Assembly (NCBI RefSeq): GCF_004337985.1
Contig: NW_021940918.1
Coordinates: 3,949,429 to 4,013,428 of the forward strand
DNA from: Pyricularia pennisetigena
Lineage: Eukaryota; Ascomycota; Sordariomycetes; Magnaporthales; Pyriculariaceae
Direction: 5' to 3'
Length of the DNA: 64,000 nt
Below are positions 42,374 to 55,300 of the stretch, piece after piece; the stretch's first letter is position 1, and each line of letters begins with the position of its first letter. The notes beneath the pieces were generated by a model. The model searched no databases and had not been told where the DNA came from. It worked only from the letters and a program-made list of their open reading frames with translations. The translations under genes and the position numbers were made by a program.

Positions 42374-44200
42374 TGGGGGCGGGAAAGGCTGTACGGAGAG
42401 AGAGGTAGTTGTTAGTGGCTTGTTTGTTTTTATGAAGGTGAAAGAAAGGAAAAAGGAATGATGATCGATGGTGAGGGCAAGAAAAGGATGGTCGGGTCTT
42501 GTGTGGTCCATCCAGCGACAAGATGGAAACATCTTTTGACTTGAAAAGTTGCAGGGCCTTACAAGGTTATGTCTTGTGATTGGGGTGATGGTTGAAATGA
42601 GCAGTTGCAAAAGACTTGATGACAGGATGAACGCTGAATGTGAAAAGTGTTTGTTATATGTCGGAAACTTTGAAGAAAGAAGAAGGATGAAGGGAAAGAA
42701 AAGTGAATCCAAGACAAGCTGAGGACGCCTAGTGGGAAGGGAAAGTGGGGTTATAAACAAAAGGAGGAGGGGTTAATATGGCGCAAAGCTGAGGAAAAGA
42801 TGAGAAAAAGAAAAAAGAAAATTACCTACAGGCAGCCAATGGTCAATAAACAGGGTCTTTCGGCGGTTCTTGTGGTGACAATGTGGGACTCGAAGGCCGG
42901 ACGCAGTATTCTGCGTTTGAGTTTCTTCCCTTCGAGTCTAGACGCTGGCAAGCTGAGGTCAGATAAAGGGAAAACACCCAGGCGAGCGAGCTTGGTATGG
43001 TCTTTCTTGGCTGTTGTTTTGGTGGAGGGATAACTTACAGAGATGCGGCGTGTTTCTCGCAATGATCTGGAAGCCAAAGGTGACTTGAGGAGGCCAAAGG
43101 TGACTTGAACTTGGGAATGCTGATGTTAGTTCGAACCAGAGACGGTGATGACGATACTTGAGAGCAGATTAGAGGAGTGGTGGGAAGGAGGTCACCTACT
43201 TCAGGATGAAGAGCTGGGTCGGTGCAGTTTCTCAAACTTGTTGCTGGTGATGAAGGAGCCAAGTAATTTTTTTGCAAAGAAGTTTGTTGCTGGTCTTGTT
43301 TTATACATGTCACGCCTGGTCTGTGCACATTTTACTGATTTGGCTGACCTCTTTTTCACCTTTTCTGGCACAATCAGAGCTTCACAGAAGTGCCCTTGAC
43401 CGTTCCATGACGTAGTGATTCCTGAGGCTTACCATCGAAGGCCTGGACATCTTTTTTTCAGATCAGTCAGTCCCGTTTGATTGCACGTAGCCAGGTATGT
43501 CCTTGAACCCCGCCCCGGGCACTGTCTTTGCAATCAGCTGGAGAGATTGGCAAGACTCTGCTTGGAAGGTTCTGAACAATGTCCAGATCTTGGTCACCCT
43601 ATTCATTTTCATTCTTGGTGATGCGATGTATTCTTGAATGGTTGGTGGGACTAACCTTCATGGACTGCTCGTCCATCATGTCACTTTATCCTAGTCTCTT
43701 GCCTATAAAATCCTGCCCGTTCAAGACTTCATTTCAAGTCCTGGAGAGTCACCTACGTACTCAGGAGATGCGCAGATCCTACCATCCCACAGAAACGTCA
43801 CCAGCCCAGTACGATTTCAGTCTCGAGTCTCTCTATGTTCTATGCCTGCTTCCCCGAGCATCTGTGGTACAATACAACCGTCGTCATAGTCATTATGACT
43901 TTCGTGTGAGTCGTCACAGAGCATGGGAGTGAATGTAATGCATGGGAGACGAGCGTCTATACAACCATAAGCTAACGGACTGGAAATATTAACATTTCTA
44001 GGACTGTAGAGGAAAAGGAAAGAATGCCTATTGAGCTCGGGTATATATAGAAGATGCAACGAGAAACAAATGAAACAATGATCTCAACAACCCTCCTTGA
44101 CCACCAGATCAAAGCCGAAGCCTTCAGTCATGCTACCGCATGACAATGAATTTCCTAGAAACAATGCCACCACCCGAGATGTACAAAACGGAAATCGACT
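42374..44200. other. Intergenic, no supported gene
   Basis: The first 400 bases are the promoter and leader of the Ala-rich gene (CT-rich on its coding strand). The direct repeat CCAAAGGTGACTTGA occurs twice near 43073-43105. No gene was found in the remainder. Confidence 0.45.
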
Positions 44201-44463
44201 CTACTTGGTTGACGCACTTGACGATGTGGCCCTACTGGAAGCCGCTGTGAAGATTCTCGCCTCCTCTCTGGCCTGTTTCCGTGAGAACTCGTCCATGAGC
44301 TTTTGCGTCGACTCCAGCGGCAGGAGAGCCATGTGTTCACGTAGTTCCTGGTGTGGCGAGAAGGGTCAGTGGTGCTCATGTTCTGGGAGGGGTGAAGAAG
44401 TAGGCAGGGCGGAGGTCAACCGTGACGATCTAGGGTGCGCGGGTTCAAGAGAGGATCAGACTG

Positions 44464-44495
<32 letters not shown>

Positions 44496-45435
44496 CACGA
44501 ACCTTGGGAAAGATGTCAGACTCTTGATACTTGAATTCTTCAATAAACCTAAACACCCGAAGCACTTGTTTCCACGGCACTATGACGTCGCCGATCATAA
44601 AGGCCGGGTACCTCGCCTCGGCGAGTTCCTCGAGCAGCCACCGCCGCTGAAAGTAGGGTCGCAAAAGTACATCGGTAGCCCCGATCCACGCCGGCCCCTG
44701 GTTGGGCGGCATGCCGTCTACCTCGGCGGTCCACTCCTTCATGGCGGTCCTGGCCCAGCGGTGAGTCGGCGCGTAGTCTTCGGGGTTCTCCTCCTGGTCG
44801 CCCGCATCGCCCCAGCGCTCCGGCATCATCTCGTCGACAGAGGCGATGGCCTCCAGCCCCAGGTCGGTGTACTCCATCTTGTCGCCCAGCCAGCCGACGA
44901 CGAGCTCGGCGTTGCGATAGATCTGTCTGATGGTCGAGTGCTGCTGCGACTTCTCGACGTCCGACCCCTGGTTGACGCAGATCATGTCCACCCAGACCCG
45001 GAGCACCGAGGCGGTGCCGCTCTCGTTGCTGCCCTTGCTGCTGGTGCTGTTGCTGCTCCGACCGGGGCCTCCGTTGGCGATGCTGCTCCCGACCCTGAAC
45101 AGCTGCTTCAGCCACCGCGGAGCCCCGCGGGGGCGCTTGTGCGGTTGCGGTTCCTGGAAGTGCTGCGCGAGCACGGGGAAGAAGAGAGCGCGGACGTTGC
45201 GCAGCGCCGAGGCCAGGTGCGCCGTTATGACGACCGGGCGATTGTTGACCGTTATCTTCTCCTTCGCGTTGGGGTCGCCGTAGGGAGACGATATGGCGAT
45301 GTACTGGATCTCAGAGGACTCCTTGACCGTAATGAGGCGCGCCTCGATTGGGGCCTTGTCGTCGAGTGAGGGCTGGACCTCGAGCAGCCGGAACTCCTTT
45401 TGCGACGGATCCAGCTTCTTGTAAGTGAAGACCAT
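44201..45435 (-). CDS. HET-domain protein
   Basis: Two exons, 45435-44503 and 44347-44201, phase 0, total 359 residues. The donor is GTTCGT and the acceptor ACCAG; the 155-base intron carries a 31-base poly-A/T run. The three HET blocks are visible: YIAISSPYG at 45-53, RVWVDMICVNQ at 146-156 followed by Q...IRQIYRNAELVVGWLGD (169-185), and the RRWLLEELAEAR block near 265. Exon 2 adds a charged helical tail ending in a Ser/Thr-rich segment. Known: HET proteins trigger non-self recognition and cell death after hyphal fusion. Oddity: a long Ser/Asn/Gly linker between blocks 1 and 2 (about 115-142), and SSPYG where most members have SYxWG, so activity may differ. Confidence 0.86.
44464..44494. 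repeat. Poly-A homopolymer, 31 bases, in HET intron
   Basis: Located within the intron of the HET gene, eight bases from the donor side; on the transcript it reads as poly-U next to the 5' splice site. Confidence 0.95.
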
Positions 45436-48200
45436 GGTTCTAGGTGGCTAACCAGCCTTTGCACCGTCAATCGATCACCCCTTTCGTCCCTCTGTTTCTT
45501 TTGGTCTCTCTACCGGGTATCTGTTGTAAAAACTGTACTGGGCGCGGTCGGCCCCGACCAATAAAATGCCGGCGACCCAGCAATTCGGTTTGCGCGGTCG
45601 CTTACTCGCTTGTCCTGTTCTTACATCAACTGCCGCAAAAAGTCTTGTCTAGACTTGAGCCGCGCGATCGCATAACTATAAATCGATCGATTTGAATTTG
45701 ACAATGCTAAGGGAAGGAAAGTTGTCCATCTCACAACTCTGCAAGGGGAGCAAGTCTTGCTCATTTTGCTCCAATGTTTGCAGACAACAGAAAAAAAAAA
45801 AAAAAAAATTAAAAATTAAAAATTAAAAATTGAAAATTAAAAAAAAAAAAAGAAAAAGAAAAAAAAAAAAACCCCGCCCAGCAAGACATGGTGGAGTTTA
45901 GGTTCTGCTGGCTCCTAAAAGCTGCACGTGTCCATGTCATGTCCCCGGCAGAGCCAGGATCTTCATGCTACCTGCCAAAACAACCCCTGAAGCGGAGCCG
46001 TGAAGGAAAGTGCTTTTTTGTTTTTGTTGAATTTCCTGCGTACCGGCAATGAGGTGGGTTCGTATTTCATTTTCTTCGTACCCTGGGTGCATACCCCAAG
46101 CTCTCCTGTGGACGAAAAGAAAGAATCGAAGATTTTCATCTCCTTCTTTTTGGTCGTAGCTCGTCCTTGGCATCATTTTGCTGACAGTAGTCTCAGGGGG
46201 TGTACCCTGTCGTGCTAGCCGCCCCCTTGCCCTCACCGCTACCAAACCAAGTTGCGGGCCGCTCCACCAATGTGCTGTTCTGACGTGCAAGAACCCCCCG
46301 AACACCCGTTATCGTGAACCCATGGGATAGTTCCGAAGTGCCGTAGTAGCTGTGGCTGATTGCATCCTGCTTTGTTTTTACGTTTGCCCTATGCGGTACT
46401 GTTTTGCTGTTTGGCTGATGACGCTAGCAAAGCCACGTCGTTCGAATCGAGATTTCTCCCAGGCACAATCCCCATGTCAATTGAGATCAGATGCTTTCAA
46501 CTTAAAAGATCTTTTCCTTGCCTTTGGGGATCCAGCAAGCAATTATCTTTTGGGGGGTTTTTTTGCTATCTGCAAAATTACCCCCAACCTTCCGAGAAGC
46601 GAGAAAAGACAAAGTCCCACACCGTGGTGGACCCAAACGACGCACATTATGCACCGGCGACCACAGGCATCGCGCTTCACCTTTTTTTTTTTTTTTTCCC
46701 CTTTCTCTCTCCCTCCTCTTAATACCCAACCCCGTCCCTCATAAGACCACTTTGTCAACATTGCCGTGCCGGCACCCAAAACGAATAAAGTGTACCCAAA
46801 GCCCCACGGAGCAACCGATGTCACATCATCTTTTTTTGTTCAAAAATCCACCCGCTTGGGAATGACGCCGAGAGGGAATATGTGGGAAATAAAGCGGTAA
46901 AAGCAATCATCTGACGGTTTCTAGAATTTTTCTCCGCAGCTTTGCCGAACATCTTTCCACTCCTTTGGACTGCGATTGCGACAAGAGGAGAGGGGGGCGG
47001 AAAGGGAAAAGTGGGGCGCTAACAACGGTGAATCACGTCACAAGTACTCCAGCTGAAGGCATGAAAGCTGATCCGCCCTATCAACAAAAAACCAAAACCA
47101 AAAAAAAAGGAGGTTATACTGTACTGTAAATAACGCCGCGACGAACATGGCTTGCATGGTTCAGCCAATTTCAAGTGCCGGGACCACCCGCCCTTTTGAT
47201 CCTCAGAAAAGGCAACATGTTTGCGGGGACAGGGGGTCGCCCTGGCGAACGTCTTGTGATGCCGTCAGGGGCCGTCGAGTCAGCTCAAAGCAGACTGCTG
47301 CAACTATGCATGCATTCGTGCCTATGTTTGTATGCTGCATCGCGCACGCATCGGCCTGATCAGATCCATCTCCTTTGCTGACCAGCCACACCGCCTCTCC
47401 TATTGACCACTCTTTCATTGACTTTGGAATGCACGTAGGGCTGACTGGATAGTTCCCCCTGTCTGAGCTTGTCTCGGGCGATAGGGAGGTAACATTTGAG
47501 ACGGCCATTGTCTCCTCCCCAACAAGGAGTCCAACAGATCGTACCACTCCCCGCTGAGGATTGGCTCAAGTCAAGCCCTGGTCGGTTTGTGCGAACTACA
47601 ACGGGCTGTCGTTTGTGATATGCATCCAAATCGAGCATACAAGGGCGGAGATCCTATCTTACTCAGCAAACGGTTAAACGAGGGTGGAAGAGAGTTCAAG
47701 CGAAGGGACGCTCGGGCAAGTCTGGCCGTCTCCCTCCTTCGCTCTCACTATTGTCCCCATCAAGAGTACATGGGTCGGATCTCTTCACAATCTTTGTGCA
47801 ACATGCTCCTCTTGACTAGCTATACGCGCTAATGGTTCTGACTGACAATGAAGCTGTCAAAGCAATCAACAGGAACACTTCACTATGAAAAAGAGCATCA
47901 TTATGAACTTTCAACGTGATTGTCCGTGTCACAGACAAAGAGAACAATGACTACAGGCCATCACGCAAGAGCAGAACCGCGCGTCTTGGTGCTTGATAAA
48001 AGATGCGACCAGCAGCCTCGTGCCCTTGGATGCAAGCATGGTTCTCGCAAAACAACCCAACCCGAGTAAAGACCCATCTCGAAACACAACCCATCAATCA
48101 CCTACATCAGGCTCGACCATCGTCCAGGACACTCACTCCGCAAAGACTCGGTTGTTGAATCTCCAAAAACAAACACGCAAACGATCCTCTGTCTGAAGAG
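45436..48200. other. Intergenic with AT repeat block
   Basis: No gene supported. Contains 45791-45870, a poly-A run followed by AAAATT units. The plus strand before 48201 probably holds the promoter of the zinc-finger gene. Confidence 0.45.
45791..45870. repeat. Poly-A and AAAATT tandem repeat
   Basis: Eighteen A, then about five AAAATT-like units and further A runs separated by single G, plus strand. Confidence 0.9.
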
Positions 48201-48380
48201 ATGCCCGAAACAAAGCCAAAAGCCTGCTCCGCCTGCAACGGCACCTGCCAGCGCACCTGTCCTCGATGCGGCGGCACTGGCTCCGACGCGTTTGTCGAGA
48301 GCGCCATCTGCATTCACTGCGACGCGACCGGGCGAGTAAAGTGCGTGGCCAGCAGCGCCAAGGGCAAAAAAGCGAACTGA
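48201..48380 (+). CDS. 59-residue DnaJ-type zinc-finger protein
   Basis: Single exon ATG-TGA of 60 codons. The sequence has four cysteine pairs or near-pairs: CSAC (9-12), C16 and CPRCGGTG (20-27), CIHC (37-40), and C48 after ATGRV. This is the CxxC / CxxCxGxG / CxxC / C-type layout of DnaJ cysteine-rich domains and of small fungal proteins made only of such a finger, which usually bind two zinc ions; here the outer pair is imperfect. Cys and Gly spacing, together with GC-rich codons that stand out from the flanks, support a real gene. The overlapping frames on the opposite strand are shadows. Role unknown; chaperone-like or metal-handling activity is possible. Confidence 0.72.
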   Translation: MPETKPKACSACNGTCQRTCPRCGGTGSDAFVESAICIHCDATGRVKCVASSAKGKKAN

Positions 48381-51122
48381 ATCCACTCGCTGTCTTGGTG
48401 AAGACTAAAACGTTCGCCGCCCCCTTGACTTGCGGGCATTGACCCAAGAATAAGACAACGACTCTTCTTACCACAAGACCAAGGCATGTAGATGAAAAGC
48501 CAAACATGCTCGTTAAACCTCTGAACCAAAGAGCCCAACAGGCTCGCTGTCTGCAATCCCTGATATCCACGTGACTGTCAACATGTCAATGTAATCATCG
48601 GATCTATGCTGGTCCGCAAAGTCGTCGGACTACTTCAGTGGCAATTGTCAAATAGAAAAAAAGATTAGCACAGGCTGGAACACTAAGCAGAGGGAAGAAA
48701 TATAAATGCTACAGCGTCGAGGATGAGACGATCCGGTCATCGGACTAAAACACAGCCTTGTACCGCGTAGCAGTCGTCGTCAGCAGGCGGGACGGGCAGG
48801 TGTTGGTGTGGGTTGGTGTCTTGGCATGTCGAGTCAGCTCCTCGCGTGCAGTGAAGTCTTTTGCCTCTACCCTACCGGTCAGCTCAGAAGCCCTGACGTA
48901 ATCCTCAAGGAATTGCTGGCAACAGTGAATCGCTCCATTACATGCTTGTTATATAGGCCAAGCTAAATCTGATTGGGATCGGCTTGGTCGACGTCGTCCG
49001 GATCTGTCTCGTAAATTTACATAAAAAAAAATCTGCCCTGGCAGGATAATCCATGGTTAATATGTTAATCAATGGTCGAAAGGGGAAGGGAAGGGAAAGG
49101 GTACTGACATTTTCCATAATTGAATCACCAGCATTTGTTATTGGCGATATTTGTGACTCCCCCGTGCCCGATGAGGTATCGGTTTGGACTCGCGTTTTGA
49201 AAGCTTCGCCCTTTCGCACCTCGAATCCATTACAGCATTTTTGTAGGCCTGGACGGGTCGCGTTTTTGTAACAAAACCGACTGCTTGTAGCGTGTCCATT
49301 GTAATTGTTGCCCACCGCTGGGAAATAAGCTGTTATGGGGAGAAAAAAAAAATCAGTTGTGGCCATGGTAATTGCGCGTGGCTCGAAAACAGGATGCAGT
49401 TTCACGACGGCGACGGATCGGTGGTAACGAGATGCATTTAATTACGGAACGCAAAAAAAGGTGGTACGGGGAGCGAAATGGCGAACAGCCATTGGTTACA
49501 ATTGAGGACCCAAGGCGGCTCCCACCTGAGCCCTTGGAATTTCGTACCGGTTCTGCCCTCACTAACTTGGTACGAGGAGAAAAACCCTGGATTTTGGGAT
49601 CCGAGGCGTCCAGAAACGGAAGCTAGGGCGTCCAAAAACGGACGCCTTCGTTCCCTTTTGCTCCCGCCAAGCCTGCGCCCGCCGTCTCGTTGACGTTTTC
49701 CTTCAGCTAGACCCACACAACCTTCACGAAATCGCCCCAGCGGTCTATTCATGGCAGCACTTTGATCATTGGTATTAAATCCATGACTTTGAACGCCGAA
49801 ACGATTACCAGTGCATGGTTCCCGAATTATGGCTTTCGGGTAGGCGGTAATGGCCTCCATGCGAATATGCGGGATTGTGTATTGAAAAAAGCCCGAAGTA
49901 AGGGCAAGCTAAGGGCATGCGCGGAAAGCATTTACGACACGTCAAACGATGCCAACGAAAACACGAGGGAAAAAAGATCGCTTGGATTGGTCTGATCAGT
50001 ATGGAGCTTTGCTATGGGCATGGAGGGCATGGAGGGCATGGAGGGCATGGAGGGCATGGAGGGCATGGAGGGCATGGAGGGCATGGAGGGCATGGAGAGA
50101 GCATGGTATGATTGGGGAGCGTGGCTACAATCTTTGAAGATTTTGGTTTGGCAGCGATTGATAACCAATTAAATCTCAAGCCAAGGTTCACGCGCCCTTG
50201 GCGCGTCGCGCACGAGCCCCCTCCAGGAAGACTTGCTCGAAGAGATCCAACCCCGGCCTAAACTTCCACGACGATCGCGCATCAGCCATCTAGATGGCCC
50301 AGCAAAGCCAGAGAACCATGGATTGCAAGTGGGAAATTTAATTGTCCCATCATCCGCGCAAACCTATCGTGGAATTACGTACATATTCTGTTACGGATTC
50401 CCACTCTACAAACAGATAGATATTGCGCTTTTGCGGACTGCCAATCGGATCTTCAAAAACGCGTTCCCTATACCGGGCTTTGGCCGATGAACAAACAAAA
50501 AACGCGTGTTGCGATGGAAATATGGTGCTGGGCAAAAAAATGTCCAGGGTACTGTACATCCGCGTTAATAATGTAATGCTTTTTTAAAGAACGCAAGGTA
50601 GGTAAGTTGTTAAATAAACTTAAAATTTGTTACGGCCAGCGTAAATATAAAGCTGAAAATAGCCCTAACTTGCAGGTATTATTTTCTTCGACAGGCAGGA
50701 GCTTAGGAACACAGGAAACACTGTCCCTGTGCCCGTGGACAGCCCCGAATTCTGCAGAAACTTTTGTTTCCGTGGGGCCTGGTTTGCCAGCTTTAGCAAC
50801 ACATGGTGATGCAGAAAAGGCCGTTAACGTACCTGTTAAATTTTGTCCATATGAACGGGGGCTATTGGGATTCGGCAGGCTGACAAAATTCGGTCAGGTA
50901 GATGGCAAGGTCGGGTATATCAAATCGGGCTGGGAACATGGCAATCGCATTGTGGTGATTCTTGCGAGTCTTGGGGCGGTAAAAATGGCGGTCCTATCAG
51001 TGCGCAGTGAAAAAGGAGACCATGCAAGGCTCTTGTGAAGTTAACCATATCGTCGCTTTATCCTCTTAAAGATCAATTCTCCATGTTTTGCCACGTTATC
51101 CTCCTGATCCGGCTCGTTCAGC
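48381..51122. other. Intergenic with 9-base tandem repeat
   Basis: No firm gene. A plus-strand frame at 50607-51038 (143 codons) and one at 50233-50490 have partly protein-like sequence but no recognisable domain, and the nearby AT-rich DNA suggests decayed coding material at the border of the accessory island. Confidence 0.4.
50016..50096. repeat. Nine copies of GGGCATGGA
   Basis: Nine perfect head-to-tail copies of a nine-base unit. All frames are open through it, but no gene contains it with confidence. Confidence 0.95.
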
Positions 51123-51598
51123 TTATCCTCGGCGGCGGCTTTTATTCAGACTGCCCATAGATGGTCCTGCGGCATCTTTATACTTCTCGTGGAAGTCGCC
51201 AAGGCTGTCGCTGAGTTTTTGAAGTTCTCAGCCGGGTACCACGTGTCGTCTGGGTCACATGCTTGCCACGCGACCTGTATATTTATTATTGATATATCTT
51301 GCGGCATAGATTATTAGCTTACAAGTACCATCGTCCTTTGGCCTAGTCTTTCCCAGAGTTGCTGCTATTTCGGCTTGAACGGCTTTTTGTTGTCTTCTTT
51401 TGTAAGTTTAATCACCTCGGACTCCTCAATTTCAGACTTTTCAGACTTTTTAGAATCTTTATCTTCCTCCTTGCTTTTATACTTGATCTCGTCAGGTAAC
51501 CAGTATTTCTTCCCCATAAAAACACCTCGTCGTGCTTTGCAATCATCGGTAACATTTTGCCCATAAATAATTGTCATAGTATCAAAATCTGGGATCAA
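51123..51598 (-). pseudogene. Broken chromodomain gene
   Basis: On the minus strand a Lys/Glu-rich N-terminal segment (51598-51368) runs into an in-frame TAG, then continues in the same frame (LWERLGQRTMVL) to a donor GTAAGC at 51322. After a 48-base intron with a CTAAT branch point and ATACAG acceptor, exon 2 (from 51274) encodes VAWQACDPDDTWYPAENFKN, the core of a chromodomain (V-W...D-x-T-W-x-P-A-E-N). A one-base frameshift follows; the next frame (LGDFHEKYKD) restores the usual end of the domain. Stop plus frameshift indicate a pseudogene. Similar domains occur in small fungal chromodomain proteins and in Ty3/gypsy integrases. Confidence 0.62.
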
Positions 51599-52306
51599 AT
51601 GCAGCAGCTAGTTTCCCACTACTTACTTAAACCCAAAAATTTAGTTAAAAATAATCAAGATTTCACCTCGCAATGCCATCATACCTTCAAACACCAGAGG
51701 AAAGAAAACACAGAAGCTTCCGCACACGACATGAAGGAATTATTAGAAAAGTGAAACAACTCAACCAACTGACAGGTACCCAAACTGCGTTTAGATACAT
51801 TCCATCATTTGCGGATATTGCCAGGGAGTGGACGTCGTTGAGGACGACGACGTTATGGCAGACCTTTCGTCACGCTGGAAAGTAAACGCGAAACATTGTT
51901 CTTGTGACGGAACGCACAAACGGGTCTCAATAGGGTTGATTCAGCTGATAAAACTTCAAGTGGTAAAAAAGACCATCTTCTATCCAAATGCCCGAACGCG
52001 TCCAATATTCCGTTCCCCTCCAACGCGTCACACAAGCTTGCACAATCCCTGTGAAGTGGGGGCGCTGGGTCTTGCACGGCCGTGGAGCCCTCAGGGCGCC
52101 GCGCCGTAATAATCAATCCTGGAAAAAGGTGATGGCATTTGGGAAAACATACGACACTAAGCGCCACACGCCACAGCTATGTAGAAAACAGTTTCCTGAG
52201 TCCGCAAACCGGGTTTTCCAGTTTCAACACCACACCTGTCATCCATACATAAACTAAAGGTGGTACCAGTCCGGCAGACTTCTGTACACGTTAGTCAGAG
52301 TTACCG

Positions 52307-55300
52307 ATGGACAACCCATTAAGGAAGATCGGCATAGTACGCTGTCCAGTGAAATCCCTTGTTCCTTACGCAACCGAATCCAGAAGGCAACTCAGCGAGA
52401 AGCACATTGATCGATTAAGTGAAGTCTTCGATGGGCACTATGATGCTGACAATGAAAACTATTTTGTTGAAGGCATTGTTACACCCAAGAATCTTGCCGA
52501 GATTTTGGAAAATCTTCAACTGTCAAAAAAGAACCTTCATCAAACTTTGCGCCTCGGCAACACTCCCGGGGGCCTTGGAAAGTACCCAACTCTTACAAAT
52601 TTTTCAATTGCATATATCGAGGGCAGGCACAGAATCGAGGCTTTGAGATCTTCTGCAACGAAATTTATCGGAGTGGTTCTGCTATCCGTCCGTGGAGAAT
52701 GGATCGAATTTCCGACGAAACTTGGATTGCCAGACCCTGATCAAGCTCAAATTCACAGCAGATTGACGCAATACTCACATGAGTCCCGATATTCTGACGG
52801 AGATGTGTACAGAATGATCAGAAAATGTGAGGTAGAACATGATCGTGACAAGTGGCTTTGTAGGTTGTCCAAAGCTAAGCGAAAAGCTCTTGGAACGTTG
52901 TTGAAAAATCAGAAGATAACCGAGGCATTCGACAAGCTTATGGAATTCCCGGGTGTAATTGCTGGGCTCCAGCTTGGTAACATCCACAGGCACCTTGCGC
53001 TCCATATCGACGAAGAGGTTCTATGTTACCTCGAGTATGTTTACAAAACGTGGGATTACATCTTGCAAACAGATGAATGTCCACCTCCGAAGTCACATGT
53101 TGATTTGGCCAGCGTCACGAAGCTTCAAAGGCTTGCTCCAGCTAGTCGCAAAGATGCACAGGACATCAAAACTATGTTTCAAAACCTATTTCCGGCAATC
53201 AAAGATCCCGATATGAGGAAAAGGCTTCAAGATAATGTTTTGTCGATTGCCACGATGATTCCTAGTCTTGTTACGTTCCATGAGAATATGAAGTATATAT
53301 CTATTGGGGCAAAAATACTACGGGAAAATTTAGCCCCCAAGAGCCTGCGCGGCACAACGCTGTTCCGATGTCTCACCCAGAAGGACTATTGGAAAGCGCC
53401 AAAACGATCTTATATGGAGATTGGAAAAGGAAACTTTGTAGTCTTGTCTAGCCCGATAATTGAGGAATCATATCTTCACTACAAGCAGCTGTTTCTAGCG
53501 GCTCTTCGTCATTTTACGGAGCTTTCTACAGAAAGCGCTTTGCAAGACACAAGGGAAGAAAAAATGTCAGCCAGAGAGCTTGAGCAGACGAAAACATACT
53601 TAAATAGACTAGCGTTATGCTTTGGATTTGACAATCCCAAAATCCGAAAGATTAGGGATAATCCCAGCGGCGAAAAAAGGGGGCCGGAGTTCAGTCTCCG
53701 AAAAGCTACATCTGCCGAGTGGCGTAGTGGCATACCTTTCACGAGGACTTACCTGGAACTAGAGTCAACGGGCTTTTTACACCGAATCAAAGATTGGCCG
53801 CAGGGTATGGCTGCGACCCCCTTGCTCGTCTTCAGTGATATTATAAACGGATTTTTTCGCACGACTCCGTTCGAGAGAGATTTATCGCTCCCAGGAATGG
53901 CCTTTGAGGGTCCTACAGGGGGGGTCATCCGTGACCATATTCACTCTAATCGGCAGTCCGGTACAAGATACGTGGCCCCGAATCGTCTCCCTATATCAGT
54001 GATTATGCCAGGACAGTCGTCGGTACGGAGTTCTCAAGTGGCAGAAAACTCGACCAACGGACAGATTCAACGGCAAGGTGGCCAGGCAATCACGCAAAAC
54101 AGCGCAGCGTTGGAACCTATCGCAAGTCCTGCGCCATCGTTCGAATCGCTTCCTGATGTGGAAGAGGGGTTTACAATAAACGCCCTGACACTGCCCAGCC
54201 CAGCAGGGCTGATTATGGCGGGGACAGAAAGCTATGGCGCGGGCACGGAACTAGTCCCAGCTGGCAGTCTGCCACCTGCCCGAATATCTTTGGATCCTGA
54301 ACCTGTTGGAAGCCCATTCAGTAATGCCCTCCGCCAGGGGAATCCATTTGGCGCAGACCCTGCTCAAGCTAGTCCTATGGGATTGGTACCGATAATATCA
54401 TACCCCATGACACTTGCTCCCTTGCCAATACTGGGTAATATGCAAGTTTCAAACGTTAGGAGTTGGCATGGAAACCATGGTTACATTTCCCCTACATCTT
54501 GGCCAGCAACACAGGCTAGTGGGCTGGGAGCCGAGCAAAGCGAGGATACAGCAATGCAAGACAGACCAGAAGCAGAGCAAAGCGAGGATGCGGCAATGAA
54601 TGACGCACCGCAAGCCGAGCAAAGCGAGCATACGGAAATGAATGATACAGTAATGAATGAAAGATCAGAAGCAGAGCAAAGCGACGATACAGTAATGAAT
54701 GACAGACCGGAATCCGAACAAAGCCAAAATCTTGGTACTTCTCCTCGACCCAGAGTTCGCGACTGTGAGAATCGCTATAGGTCCAACGCCAGAACGGATA
54801 ACGGAAACAACAAGCCAAGGGTTGCTTCAAATCGCCGTGGACGCTCCAGATCTCGGTCCAAAAATCGCCGAGATAACGACCGCAAAGGTGACCGAAGGTA
54901 TCGTAGCCGATCGCGTGATCAAAGGAATGATGGGGCGCAGCATGTATCAGAAATTGAACGAGGTAGTGATCGGGACCAGAGGCCAAGAGTCAGGAAGGTT
55001 GACGAACGACCACAACCAATATTTGAGGATCCTGATTCCACCGATAGTGAATCGCTCATAGATGCTGTCCCTTTACTGTTAGGGCCCACAGTGGAGGAGG
55101 TGCTAGATGGACCAGAAAACCCACTAGAACTGCAGACAAGTCCACAATGGCGCCGGGAAGAAGCTGAAAATTCGTCACAGAAACAAATGATCATACGACC
55201 ATGGTCAAGCCAAGAGGTATCAGGTCCAATACCACATATTCATGGACAGTTTTCAAAACAGCAAACCCATCCCAGAGCAGACACTTTGCATACGCCAGAG

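Noticed and set aside
44524..45369. 281-codon plus-strand frame opposite the HET gene
   Set aside because: Antisense shadow of the GC-rich HET exon.
48102..48570. Minus-strand frames over the zinc-finger gene
   Set aside because: Their cysteine-rich or Arg-rich translations are produced by the opposite-strand zinc-finger codons.
49932..50168. Frames made of repeated MPS, GGH or RAW tripeptides
   Set aside because: They only translate the nine-base tandem repeat.
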